From positions 43,782,638 to 43,846,637 of the forward strand of contig OY997589.1 of NCBI GenBank assembly GCA_963921825.1: a stretch of DNA of 64,000 nt. Reading direction: 5' to 3'. Below the pieces are notes generated by a model, which ran no database searches, was not told the DNA's origin, and saw only the letters and a program-made list of their open reading frames with translations. The DNA is from Erodium maritimum (lineage: Eukaryota; Streptophyta; Magnoliopsida; Geraniales; Geraniaceae). The translations under genes were made by a program, and so were the position numbers. The first letter of the stretch is position 1, and every line of letters begins with the position of its first letter. Positions 35,431-46,100 of this stretch are shown piece after piece.

Positions 35431-37782
35431 TTATAAAGAAGGAAAAGGAGTGGGCACATTACTCACAGCCAAGGAAGTGTCTGACCCTAAAGGATTCTGA
35501 TCTGCAATAACATCCTCTTGGGTAAGTAATAGTCTTTCATCATCAAGAGAGGCAAGTTCCTGGAGGATTAAATGTTCACTGTAATCAGCTGTAAGACCTA
35601 TTACTTTTCCAAACGACCAAGCCTTTTTAGCTTCATTGATCTGTCCCTTTGAGAGGTAAGTCTTTGGAGAGGAAGAGTTGTCTTTGTATTTGGATCTTGT
35701 TGGATAAACATGAGGTGTGTAACTGGTCTTGGTTTTCTTTCCCTTGCCTTTGTTTTTGGAGAGATGGGGGAATTTTGAATCCTCAATTTCTATAATATCT
35801 GAAAAATCTTGGGTCAGGTTTTGTGGGGTCAGCTTGAGGGTTTTGCTGTCACTTCCAAGCAAATCCAACCCTTGTGTTTCCCTTTGCAGCTGTTGGAGGT
35901 GAGTTGGAGGTGATTGTTGAGCTGAATATACTTCTTTTGGGGCAGGAGCATTTAATGTTGCAGGTTCCAAAGCCATGCCATGTATGGTAGAGAGAGGGTT
36001 TACATTTTGGGTCTCCCCCAGCAAAGAGTCTTGATTATCCATTGTACTCTCAAGGTTGGGATGGGGTTGAGCTAGTTGGCAAGTAACTGCAAGAGTTGTT
36101 TCTTCAGTGAGATGGGGTAACTGAGTTAGGGGGGCCAATTGGGGAGTGTTGGAGCAGAGAGTTTGAGAGCTTGCAAGTCCAAGTTCATCCACAGTATCAA
36201 AGGTATCTTTTACCACTTGATTGAGAATAGAAGTGGTAATGAGAAGAGACTGGGATGGATCTAACGGATTTTGTTCAGCAGTAGAATCAATGAGGGTTTG
36301 ATATGCAGTAACTGCTTTAATGCCAGAGTGATAAATGTGTTGGACTTTACTCAAAGGATCAGAAGAGTTAATGGGTTGATCCGAGGTTGTTGGTTTATTA
36401 CCACCCAGTTGTGAGGACAATAATTCTTCAGAGTATGAGTTATGGAGAGAGGCATCAGAATCAACATCACCTTCAGAACTTTCTTCATTAGGAACCTGCA
36501 AGCTTTGTAACAAAGAGATCTCTTCTACAGAAATAGACTGAACCCAAAGTGGAAATGATTATGTACCTAATAATATATTTGCTTCAGCAGAGATTTGGGC
36601 ATAAGATGTAGAATGTATTAGAACATAGGCTCCCTCTATGAATAAACCAGCAGCTGTTAATGGGTGAGTGTAGACAAAGGTGCCAAAGTTGGCAGCTGTT
36701 GTAGCAAAAGATTCATCACACCATCCTTGGTAAGGTAAGCCTCTGATTTTGACCCAAGTAAAATGACCACCATACTTACAAAGAAGATCCTTTCCAGGAA
36801 TGAAAGAGAGCCAATTCTGTAACCAAGCTCCATTATCTTTCAAGAATTCCTCCTCAAGCTCATTGTTTTGACACTGGATAAGAAGAATGTTAGACCCCAG
36901 ATCCTTAACCTGAATCTCACATACTCCTTCCATGATGAGGTCTCTAGTGATAGAAGCAGCATTGTGATTTTGAAGGGCTATTGCAAGGTGGGCTTTGTGC
37001 ATAAATTGTTGGTGTGAAGTAACCACAGATCCTTGATTTGCAGGAGGTTTGAAGGCATGTGGGAGTTGTGATCTATGGTTATTCTGATTGCTTCTTGCTT
37101 CTGTGACAAAGAGTTTGCAACCATTGATGGTATAGCCATTAAAGAGGGAGATTGCTTCCATCAATTGTTTCTGATGATGGAAGTAACAGAAACCATACTT
37201 CTTACCCAGCCTGCTTGGATTGGCAGGAATATGAACTTTTAGGATCCCCCTAATTTCTGCAAAGAGAAGTGCAAGCCAATCTTGTGTAGCTTTAAGAGGA
37301 ATATTGTGAACATAAGCTACAAATGAATCACCCCTGTTTTGTTGAAAGACTGGGTTTGCTCTGGGATGTGTTTGAGGGTGTTGAGTGGTAAGCAATATGG
37401 GTTGGATAACTTTGTGAGAGGTGTTGTGATATTGATTGTCCTCAACTTGATTATCCTCCAATGAGTAGGTAGGGGTTGCATCAAGACCTGAGAGAACAGG
37501 TTTGAAAAACCTGTCATAGAACATCTTTTGACCATCTAATAACTTTGTGCAACCTCCTGGGGAGTATTCTTGGGTTTTATCAGTTGAAGAGGAAGAAAGA
37601 GCTCCCTGAAATCTTCTTCTTCTTGATCTGAGCAGTTTCTTTGGCTGATTTTCAAAGCCCGGAGGAGGTCCTACTGAGGAGGAAGAGGTTGTCTTCTTAA
37701 GTGTGCTAGCTTGTTCTTTGAGTTTAGAGGACAGAAGTGGCGCTTGCTGGGATCCACCCATAAGTTCTTCTAAGGAGAGCAT
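35431..37782 (-). pseudogene. LINE ORF1 with RRM and DUF4283-like domain, one in-frame stop
   Basis: The frame from 37782 to 35431 is interrupted only by TAA at 36559-36561. Residues about 150-230 form an RRM (FVAYVHNIP as RNP2-like, KKYGFCYFHH as RNP1-like). Residues 260-400 form a DUF4283-like block (DNGAWLQNWLSFIPGKDL, GLPYQGWC, FGTFVYTHPLTAAG). After the stop come a Ser/Gln-rich linker and a basic C-terminus (KGKGKKTKTSYTPHVYPTRS) ending shortly before the endonuclease of ORF2. RRM plus DUF4283 is typical of plant LINE ORF1 RNA-binding proteins. The start at 37782 is the longest fit, and a short leader precedes it. Confidence 0.88.
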
Positions 37783-38008
37783 TGTTGCTGGTGTAGCAGA
37801 GGTTGCTTGTTGCTGGTGGAGCAGAGGTTGCTGGTTGATGATCCAAAGAGATGAGGATGGTGATCCGGTGTTAAGAACACCCTGGATACTACACCAAAGT
37901 AGAGAATAGCCCTCTTGCCGTTAAGAACTAACCCCTTGCATCAAGAACATGAAGAACAGAGAAGAAGAATGGTTGAAGAATGATGCAGTGACACTTGAAG
38001 ATTATTGT

Positions 38009-38020
38009 TAGTTGCCTTTT
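38009..38020. repeat. Target-site duplication of the nested LINE, right copy
   Basis: TAGTTGCCTTTT, matching 30847-30858. Confidence 0.8.
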
Positions 38021-38540
38021 GTTGGCTAGCTTGCCTTTTGTTGGCTAGCTAGTCTTGAAGATATCTCATCCAAATGTTTTTTGAATAACACTTTAGGATA
38101 TGGTATGCCCTGTGTGCTCTTGATATTTTGAGAATGCCTCACATATTTTATTACACCGTTCAAGGGCTTGGAAAGTGTGGAGTTTGATTGCAGTTTGGTG
38201 GTGATTTCTTGGGTAATCCCAGGTAGATTCAAACTTGTAATCTTCTTATACCTAAATTCAAATCTCCATGGATTAAAATCCTACGATCTTGTTCTTGGAA
38301 TTTAGAAACATCCTCATATTCTAATGTGTGACTGAGGAGAATTTCTCTAAATTCTGAACCAGGTTTACTCTTGGGAATGAGCTAATATCAAATCATTTGG
38401 TTTCTATTTTTCATTCCAAATTTCCCAAGGTCATGTGTTAAGAAAAAATCATCTTATCTGATTTTTGCTAAACTCTTGTTTATTTGGGTGTTTTTAACCA
38501 TATCAGTTACTTGCTTAGGGCTGATCTGTCATTGAATTTT
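38017..38540 (+). mobile_element. Old plus-strand LINE, 3' part
   Basis: Directly after the duplication the plus strand reads SLEDISSKCFLNN. This is the counterpart of CLEAIPSKCFLDG in the younger LINE and continues IPPEIVAF from before 30847. A short local duplication (ttgttggctagcttgcctt) follows the junction. The true 3' end is not clear; sequence up to about 38700 could belong to it. Confidence 0.75.
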
Positions 38541-38980
38541 TGTACTATAACTCTTGTTGTTGGAGCAGAGGTAAAGACTTTTTTTTGCTCTCCATGATTT
38601 GGTGTACTCAGTGGGTTTGGGCTGTAGATTTTGATGCAGCTCTATGTTGTGCTGATGTAATTTGCTGTATGCTCTTAATTTTTAGATCTATATTATATGG
38701 GTGAAATCATCAATTTCACATAAACTTACACAAATTGATTATAAATTTGAACAGTCATAGAAAAAAAAAGAGTACAACAAGCTGTACTTTTTATAATAAT
38801 AATAATAGTTTTGTGTGAGATGAGTAACACATGCATGTGCATATGCAATGGTAATACTGAGTCAAATGAATAAAATCGAAGGGAAGAGGGAATTGGCACG
38901 TGTAATAGAAATAGAAATAGAAATAGAAAATAGAATAAAAAGGAGAAAAGAAGATGAAAAGTAGGAGGACAGTTAAGGTG
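38541..38980. other. Upstream region of profilin
   Basis: No gene. Contains a CACGTG box at 38897-38902 and a short AAATAG repeat (38904-38931). The old LINE probably ends within 300-500 bp of the profilin gene. Confidence 0.5.
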
Positions 38981-38986
38981 GGCATT

Positions 38987-38999
38987 GATATATATATAG
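38987..38999 (+). promoter_or_regulatory. TATA box of the profilin gene
   Basis: GATATATATATAG lies about 80 bp before the start codon at 39075, suggesting a transcript start near 39020. A G-box core, CACGTG, is 90 bp further upstream. Inferred from sequence and spacing. Confidence 0.6.
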
Positions 39000-39074
39000 C
39001 CCTGAGCAGATGAACGTTTGCATCCACCGAATCCACAAGCCCTGTTTTTGTTTTCGCATCACCCACCGTAGAAA

Positions 39075-39625
39075 ATGTCGTGGCAAACCTACGTTGATGA
39101 GCACCTCATGTGCGACATCGAGGGCCAGCATCTCAGCGCCGCCGCCATCACCGGCCTCGACGGCGCCGTCTGGGCCAAGAGCTCCACCTTCCCTGACGTC
39201 TCTCATCGACCCTTACTCTTCTACTAGCGTCTTCCATTTATATATCTGTTGATTCACAATTAATTAATTCATGTACTGCAGATGAGCGCCAACGAGATCA
39301 ATTTGATCCTCAAGGATTTCGATGAGCCTGGCACCCTCGCTCCCACCGGCTTACACTTTGGCGGCGCTAAGTACATGGTCATCCAGGGCGAGCCTGGCGC
39401 TGTCATCCGCGGCAAGAAGGTCATTTCCATTTCTTCCCAACTAGGATATAATTATAATTGGACCTTGGAATTTATATGTTATCGTTACAGGGTCCCGGTG
39501 GGATTACCATAAAGAAGACTGGGCAAGCACTCATATTTGGGGTGTATGACGAACCAATGACCCCGGGGCAGTGCAACCTGGTCGTCGAGAGGCTCGGGGA
39601 TTACTTGGTCGATCAGGGCATGTAA
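39075..39625 (+). CDS. Profilin
   Basis: Three coding exons, 39075-39197, 39282-39419 and 39491-39625, give 131 aa, the normal length of plant profilins. Introns are 84 and 71 bp with GT-AG ends. The product starts [15 protein letters not shown] and has the central [19 protein letters not shown] and AVIRGKK. It ends [12 protein letters not shown]. These cover the N- and C-terminal helices that form the poly-proline groove and the actin and phosphoinositide surfaces. Profilin binds monomeric actin in the cytosol and, with formins, feeds filament growth. Residues around the first junction ([16 protein letters not shown]) differ from common profilins but keep the length. The ATG at 39282 opens exon 2 and is not a separate start. 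Confidence 0.96.
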
Positions 39626-40800
39626 CCCTCGCTCCACCGCTATGAGGATCCATTTTTGTTGCCTTCTTTTTCTTCTTCGCCCTCCAACTTGATCTAGCTT
39701 CAACTTTTTTTCAATTCTCTTGGCAATATTATTATGTCTTTGGAATTCCTTGCGATTATAAGTATGAATAACTTCTTTGTTGATTATATACAATTTCTTT
39801 CTTTCCTATTATATAACTACTTTAACTCTCATCTCTTATTTCCACATTGCATTGCATTGCATTGCATACTGTTTCTCCATTGCTTGCAAAACAACACAAA
39901 AAAATGATCAAGAGATTTTTGAAGGGCTGATTTTTCCTATTAACTTTTTTTTCAAGATAAAAACTAATATTTCACTCATAAAAATTTAATTATTTACATT
40001 AGATTCAATCAGATTATAAGGTGGTTAAATGACATATCCACAAGATATTATATTCTTGAAAATGACCCAAAACTGTGACAATGCGCCTGAATACTTAATT
40101 CTTAATTGAACAATACTAAATTGCTGTGTAATCATTCGTCTCGCATCTATTCTTCGGTTTCACAATACTCATTACCGAAAACACTCTTTCAATAGAAACC
40201 ATTGCAACTAGCAGAGAACAAATGATCAATTAAACGGTACACCAACGAAATCAAACCAATAGCGTATTATTGCAGGAAAAAACATTCGGAACAAGAAAAA
40301 CGGAAATAATTACTCCATGTCCTAACCTCACCTTTCGTTTGTTACTAAATCTTAACCCAAACAAACGTAAATTGTCATGTAGTAACAGTGACCGCATTTT
40401 CTGTCCAAAAGTTTAACGGCCGTTTAGTGAGTAACAGAAAAAGTTTATAGTTCAGAGTTATGATTTGAGAATAACGAAAAGGTTTGCGTTATGATTTAAG
40501 AATAAACGAAAGGTCTACTTTATGATTTGAGAATAAACGAAAAGTAGAAGTTTCTATTTTAGGAAAGTTTTAGAGCATGTGACTGGTATTTCACGGCGTT
40601 AGTCACACTTAACATATTTTGATATATTTTGAGAATTAATAAGATAAAACATGTTACTATCTGATACATTTCATATATGTGGGTTATGATTTAATGTTTA
40701 ACTTTAGTACAACGAGAAGACATGGAGTTCTTTCTAAATTTAAATTAAAGAAAAAAAAATTCATTATCTCGCAGTCATACTGACAATTTAATTAATATTA
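39626..40800. other. Intergenic DNA downstream of profilin
   Basis: No gene found. Holds a (TTGCA)n-like tract at 39847-39865 and a roughly 35-bp repeat (tttatgatttgagaataa-acgaaaggt), three copies at about 40455-40550. Confidence 0.5.
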
Positions 40801-40984
40801 TGGGCAGATACAGTGCTCGGGAGATCATACAGGCTCCTTCCCTTAGACGAGGAGTCCTTAGATATAGTGCTCGGGGGAACATTCCCCAAGTCGAGTGGTA
40901 AGCTCGGTGATGATTCAGTCTTGTCTGTCGGATACGGCTTCACCTGGTTTGTGTTTCTATTTCTCGTGTGTGCCCCCCTCAAAA

Positions 40985-41836
40985 ATAGGATTTTTTTATA
41001 CTAAAAATGTACGTTTTCATTAAATAGAGTTCAAACGACAATAGAAGTGCATTAGGGAAACCCCTGACCATAGTAAAAGAGTTATTACATGATATTGAGC
41101 CCCCTAAAGATACACACAACTCTGTGGCAAATGAACCGACACATGCGGTTTTTTGAAAAGTCATAAAGGCCAACTTAAACGAAAAAGAAATTACAACGAA
41201 ACTGATGATTGTTGCTTAAGGTAATGCCTAGCTGCTGCATACTCTGTAGAGTACGACCAAACCTGCTATCATCAGCTTCAAAGAGAAGCAGACGAAGTCA
41301 ATGACTGTTGCTCAAGGTATTGCCTAGCTGCTGCATACTCTGTAGAGTGCGACCGAACCTACTGTCATCAATTTCTAAGGGAGGAGAGCAACGATGATAG
41401 ATGTGATTAACATATGCCTCTCGGTAAAAGTATCTGAATCCTTGGGTAGAAGTCCTGAATCTTTGCTCACTATTTATTAACCTTGCAAAAAAGAGCAAAA
41501 CAGGTAAAATAAAATAAAAATCCAGTCGATCATCCGAACCCAGACCCGGGATAGAGATCGAGAAGGAGGCCTCGATGGAGGCCAAGGAGGTGGATACACC
41601 GATGGCGGCTTCAAATGTGGTGCAGGGGCGGCTCAAAAGAGGGGATTCAGACAGACGGCGGTGGTGATCGTGGGGATGTTATGAGAAATTGGGAGCGGGC
41701 GATTCATAGATACTGCAGGCGGCGGAGCAGAGGAGGAGGGACGCCATAAAGACGGAGGTAGATTGCCGAATTGATGTCGGGAGGGTCCAAGTCTTTTCAA
41801 AGGAGAAGCCTTCATTGGTGCTAGCGGTTGTAAAAC
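40985..41836 (-). other. Possible retrocopy or degraded transcript unit, unrecognised
   Basis: On the minus strand a frame from 41815 (MKASPLKRLGPSRHQFG...) to 41633 and a second from 41636 to 41298 overlap. The unit closes in TATAAAAAAA at about 40990, like a poly(A) end. A ~90-bp segment (ctagctgctgcatactctgt) is duplicated at about 41213 and 41305. I do not recognise the protein. It may be a retrotransposed copy, a LINE 3' part or a non-coding transcript. Confidence 0.25.
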
Positions 41837-42160
41837 CCTAACAGAAATCTTAAAACTTTTTTGTATATAATCTCTAAATTAAAAAATGAAAATATTTTAA
41901 TTTTATTTATTCTTTAGATTAATTTTCATTACTCAATTCGAACTTCTTTTATATTAAATAAAAATAGTATAAAAGTAGAGTGGTTAAAGAAAACTAAAAT
42001 ATAGATATGAATCTCAAATGTTTTGTCTTATATCCAATCCAAAAATATTTTAAAATATATTTATAGTATAAATTTTTTATATCAAAACTCTTTCTCCTCT
42101 CATATCCTTAAAAAGAAAACAAATAATACAAATTACTTTGAAACAAGTCTTTAAATTTTA
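41837..42160. other. AT-rich intergenic DNA
   Basis: No gene, repeat or RNA that I can support. It forms the left flank of the MITE at 42161. Confidence 0.5.
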
Positions 42161-42620
42161 GAGAAAATATCATATTGGTACCCTTAATTATACGTTTTTA
42201 ACACATTGGTACCCTTAACTAATTTAATCCCTAAAAAGGTACCTTAAGTTTCCAATCAGTAACATTTTAGTATTTTCCGTTCATTTTTGGATTGAAAATA
42301 GTCATGGTGGTGGAAATGAAGACTGGGGAAGAAACAGAATGAAGGAGGCGTATGTATGAAATAAAATAGGGGAGATGAAGGTTGCATAGGAGAAATTAGG
42401 TAAAAGAATAATTAGGGTTTGAACTTAGAGGGGTATTTTTGTCATTTTTTAAAGTTTAAGGTCATGTGCATTGCACATGACCATTTTCCGACCAAAAATG
42501 GACGGAAAACACTAACGTGTTACTGATTGGAAACTTAAGATACCTTTTTAGTGATTAAATTAGTTAAGGGTACCAATGTGTTAAAAACGTATAGTTAAAG
42601 GTACCATCTGATATTTTCCC
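42161..42620. mobile_element. Mutator-type MITE with 9-bp target duplication
   Basis: A 460-bp inverted-repeat element opening GAGAAAATATCAT and closing ATATTTTCCC. The flanks TAAATTTTA (42152-42160 and 42621-42629) are identical. The arms repeat 'ggtacccttaa' phrases and match each other well over at least 130 bp. Non-coding centre. Confidence 0.9.
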
Positions 42621-43168
42621 TAAATTTTATAACTGGCATGGAGAACTCCTTATAAGCTCTTGTTGAGGCTTTTTCTGTTAGGATTCCCTTCAAACCGTTA
42701 GTCACTTCATCGTTGACCCCTTTTCGCCACCACCGACGTGTTTGTATTGACAATGAAAGTGTTTTATAAGATTTTTAAAATATGAAATACTGATACAGAT
42801 TTTTAAAATATGAAATACTGATACCACGTATTGAAATAAATAGTCGTCTATTGTTTCTTTATGCAATATTAATATTTTTAATACTATTTTACAGTTACTG
42901 TCATAAAAAAAAAATTGTGCCCCGCCCCCACTGGAAAAACTAGATCCACCACTGACGGGACCCACCCTTTGCCATACAACCATTCAGAGCAATTCATTAC
43001 GAGTTCCTTAAAACTACATACACTGATCCAAGAACTCATAATTTTCCATTCCGAGAGTTAGCAAGTATATGTATGGTTCGGAAGTGTATTTTGAGTAAAT
43101 GCCTACCAAGTTTGAGTTCTACCTTGCAGTTTAAATGTAATGTTCAAGCCTTGTTGCGGTCACAGCTC
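42621..43168. other. 3' flank of the TPR gene with repeat remnants
   Basis: A 28-bp phrase (agatttttaaaatatgaaat...) is duplicated in tandem at 42769-42824. The stretch 42907-42953 (GCCCCGCCCCCACTGG...GATCCACCACTG) resembles the edge of a DNA transposon, but no partner end is clear. The rest is probably 3' UTR and flank of the gene at 43169-48275. Confidence 0.4.
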
Positions 43169-46100
43169 CTACATTGAAAAGTTATCTTGCCTCGCCGTGT
43201 CTTCTTTCTCATCCTCCCCTGCTTGCCATAAGAATCGAGCATATGCTGCAAGAACATTGCTGAAAACACCACAAAGAACCGTTCAATTACTTGTCACTTA
43301 TGTGTTGGTGGACCAATAATTTTACTCTTCATGAGATGTTGAGAGTTTCATTTTACTCCATACTGTCTTCCACAGCCGAACACAGTGCACACATATATGT
43401 CCAGTTTTGGCAAATCTATGATCTAAGTTTCAGTTATCATAACTTAATGTCTCCAAAGCAGTGACCGTAAGTTACTGTCAAGTTATAAGATTTACATGCT
43501 AGGTGGGATGAAGTAGGTGGAACACACTCAGCTTCTTTATGCACAGAAGGCTATATTGTAAGAAATCATACCTATCTTTAGGAGCAGCTTGAACGGCTCG
43601 TTCAAAATAGCACATGGCCTTCTCTCGGTCATTATGAAGTTCCCACACCAAGTTAGCATATTGAGAGATGATTTCACCATTTTCAGGATTAGCTAGTAAA
43701 GCATGTGAGCCATGTTCCTCAACTCCGTCAGAATCTCTCTTGGACTGTCAATGGAAACACTTTATTTAGGTATGACAATGATTAGCCTAAACCTAAGACC
43801 CAACAAGGAACTGCAAGACTGATTCTAATCAACCACTCTGGAAGACTTAAATTGGTTCAAGCAAACTATTTTGAGATTCACATATTCTAATATCTTGCTC
43901 ATAGCTGTCAATCTAGATGGTCTGGGCTCTTGGATCGTCAAGATGGAAGGCTCAGATTTAAAAAAAAAACATTGATGGCATGACTTGTAAATATGCAGAA
44001 CTATGAAAATATAAAGTAAATTCTGAGATTGGCAATAGCATCTTCGGTAAGAAAAAATGGGTGTCTAAATGCATGCAGATATGTCAATAGACAAAAATAA
44101 ATCTTGAGTTCTGTACACATTTCTTTTCTAATTAGCTACTTCTTCAGGAAATTGAATTATATTACCCAATCTGAAAAGCATGTAAAAATGGATGTATATA
44201 TGCATGCAGATATGTCAATGGACAAAAATAAATCTTGAGTTCTGTACACATTTCTTTTCAAATTAGATACTTCTTCAAGAATTTGAGTTATATTACCCAC
44301 AATCTGAAAAGCATATAAAAAGAAAAAGAGCTGGAACTCGCCTGTAATACCTTGGTGTAATTTCTTAAAGTCAGTGGGTGGGAAGGAAATTCATCAATCA
44401 TCCTCTTACAATAATCCTCAACATCACCACTGCCTTCAATGCTTGGTAAAGATACATCAGCACCACCATTGACCCGTTCACTTAGTTCTTTGGAGGTTAA
44501 GTTTATAGGTTCATGCACCCTGTGCAGTTCTTCAGTCTAATAAATCCTGAAAGCATTAGATTAGAACCTTACCCAACAATGTGTACAATAAGCCTTCATA
44601 GAGCCATGAACGCTAGGAGAAACAGACAACACCTGAATGTAATTTTGCTGACCTTCTTCATCATCATCAACTTCCCATAGGAAACGAGCATAAGCGGCAA
44701 GAATATGGCTGGAAACCAGAAGATACAGGTGAGTAAGTTTGCACTCGTAATCTGACTTCAATAATTTTACAAGGTTACTAATACAGCCAAAAAATAACTG
44801 CGGAGAAGATGCATGATGCATCTTAACACAAATTTAATTGATTTTGAATAAGGTGGGTGCATACAATCATATAGAAAGCACACACCTATCTTGAGGAGCA
44901 GCTTCGGCTGCACGTTCAAAGTAACACGAGGCTTTGAATTGGTCATGATGAAGTTCCCACGTCAACTTAGCGTATTGCAGTAAACTCTCGCCATCTTCAG
45001 GACTTGCTAATGTAGCACGGAAGTAGTAATCCTCAGCTTTATGAAGATCTCCTTTAGACTGCCAACATCAAGTTAAAACTAAATTAAGTTAAAATTTCGG
45101 CCAGAAGATAGAGTTGGTATTGGTAGAATTAAGAAGTTGCAAGTTAAGATTATCATTTCCTATAGGTTTTAACCCCGACATAATTTATTGGATCCGACAA
45201 CTCCATGGCTTTAATAAGGTGGTCAAAGATTATCATTTCCTTGATGCTAATTTTAGTCACATATGGCAAGTCTAACAAATGCTTAGGCCTAACCCTATGA
45301 CTGGAACAAAAAGAATAGCATGAGTACTCAACGTCAACCACTCAATCGTTAAATCAGCAAAGAATCAAGTAAATGTGGCATTGTCTTTCTAAGACTACCA
45401 CTATAAAGCTGATCAGATATATAGACCAGAAAGCGAGATTACTACAACCATCCCAACAGGCCAGCAGTCTGAGCCAGTTAAAATCTATGATTGTTTGCAT
45501 ACTCTAGATGAAAACTAATGTAGCACATCCATCATTTTCAGAGAGGAAAACCTATTATGCTCAACTGTAGAGAGCAATATAAACTTGGAGTTCAACTTTA
45601 TACTTATTTTCTAATTTCATCTTCAAGAACTTAACTTACATCAATGAATTTCAAGAGCAGATTATTAGAGAACCAATTCAACTAAAAACTGAAGCTGATA
45701 ATTGAAGGCCCAACTATAGTTTTGTATTCTAACATGCGCCCTCACGGACAAGCCCGTTTACGGGTTTGAATGTGAAGTATTGAGAACAAGAGATGAGCCC
45801 ATTGAGCAGAGAGATAAGGGTTGGCCCATTAGGGGCAAATAAATAAGTAGAGATGAAATTAATATTTTTGTAGATAGTGGGATTTGAACCTGTGTCCGTG
45901 AGGAACCTGGTTCAAATACCATATTCGAGGACCCACTCAACTAAAAGCTCAAACTGATAATTGAAGGCCTAACTATAGTTTTATATTCTAACAGAGATAA
46001 AAAGAAAAAAAAACGAACTTACCTGCAATACTTGTGCATAATTTCTTAAAACCAATGAGTTGGGAGGAATTGCATCAGCCATCCTCTTATGATACTCCTC

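Larger units (their letters stand above)
30855..38008 (-). mobile_element. Near full-length LINE (~7.15 kb) nested in an older LINE
   Basis: A minus-strand L1-type element: 5' leader (38008-37783), ORF1 (37782-35431), ORF2 (about 35425-31781), a 3' untranslated region of about 0.9 kb, and an A-rich tail (T-run at 30855-30862). It is flanked by TAGTTGCC direct repeats (30847-30854, 38009-38016). The DNA on its two sides joins into one older LINE ORF2. Both ORFs are almost open, with only a few disabling changes, so it is far younger than its host element. The 3' UTR holds a duplicated 27-bp phrase (about 31250-31305). Confidence 0.92.

Noticed and set aside
39282-39512. A separate small gene starting at ATG 39282
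   Set aside because: It is exon 2 of profilin; the ATG follows a CAG acceptor and the frame continues from exon 1.
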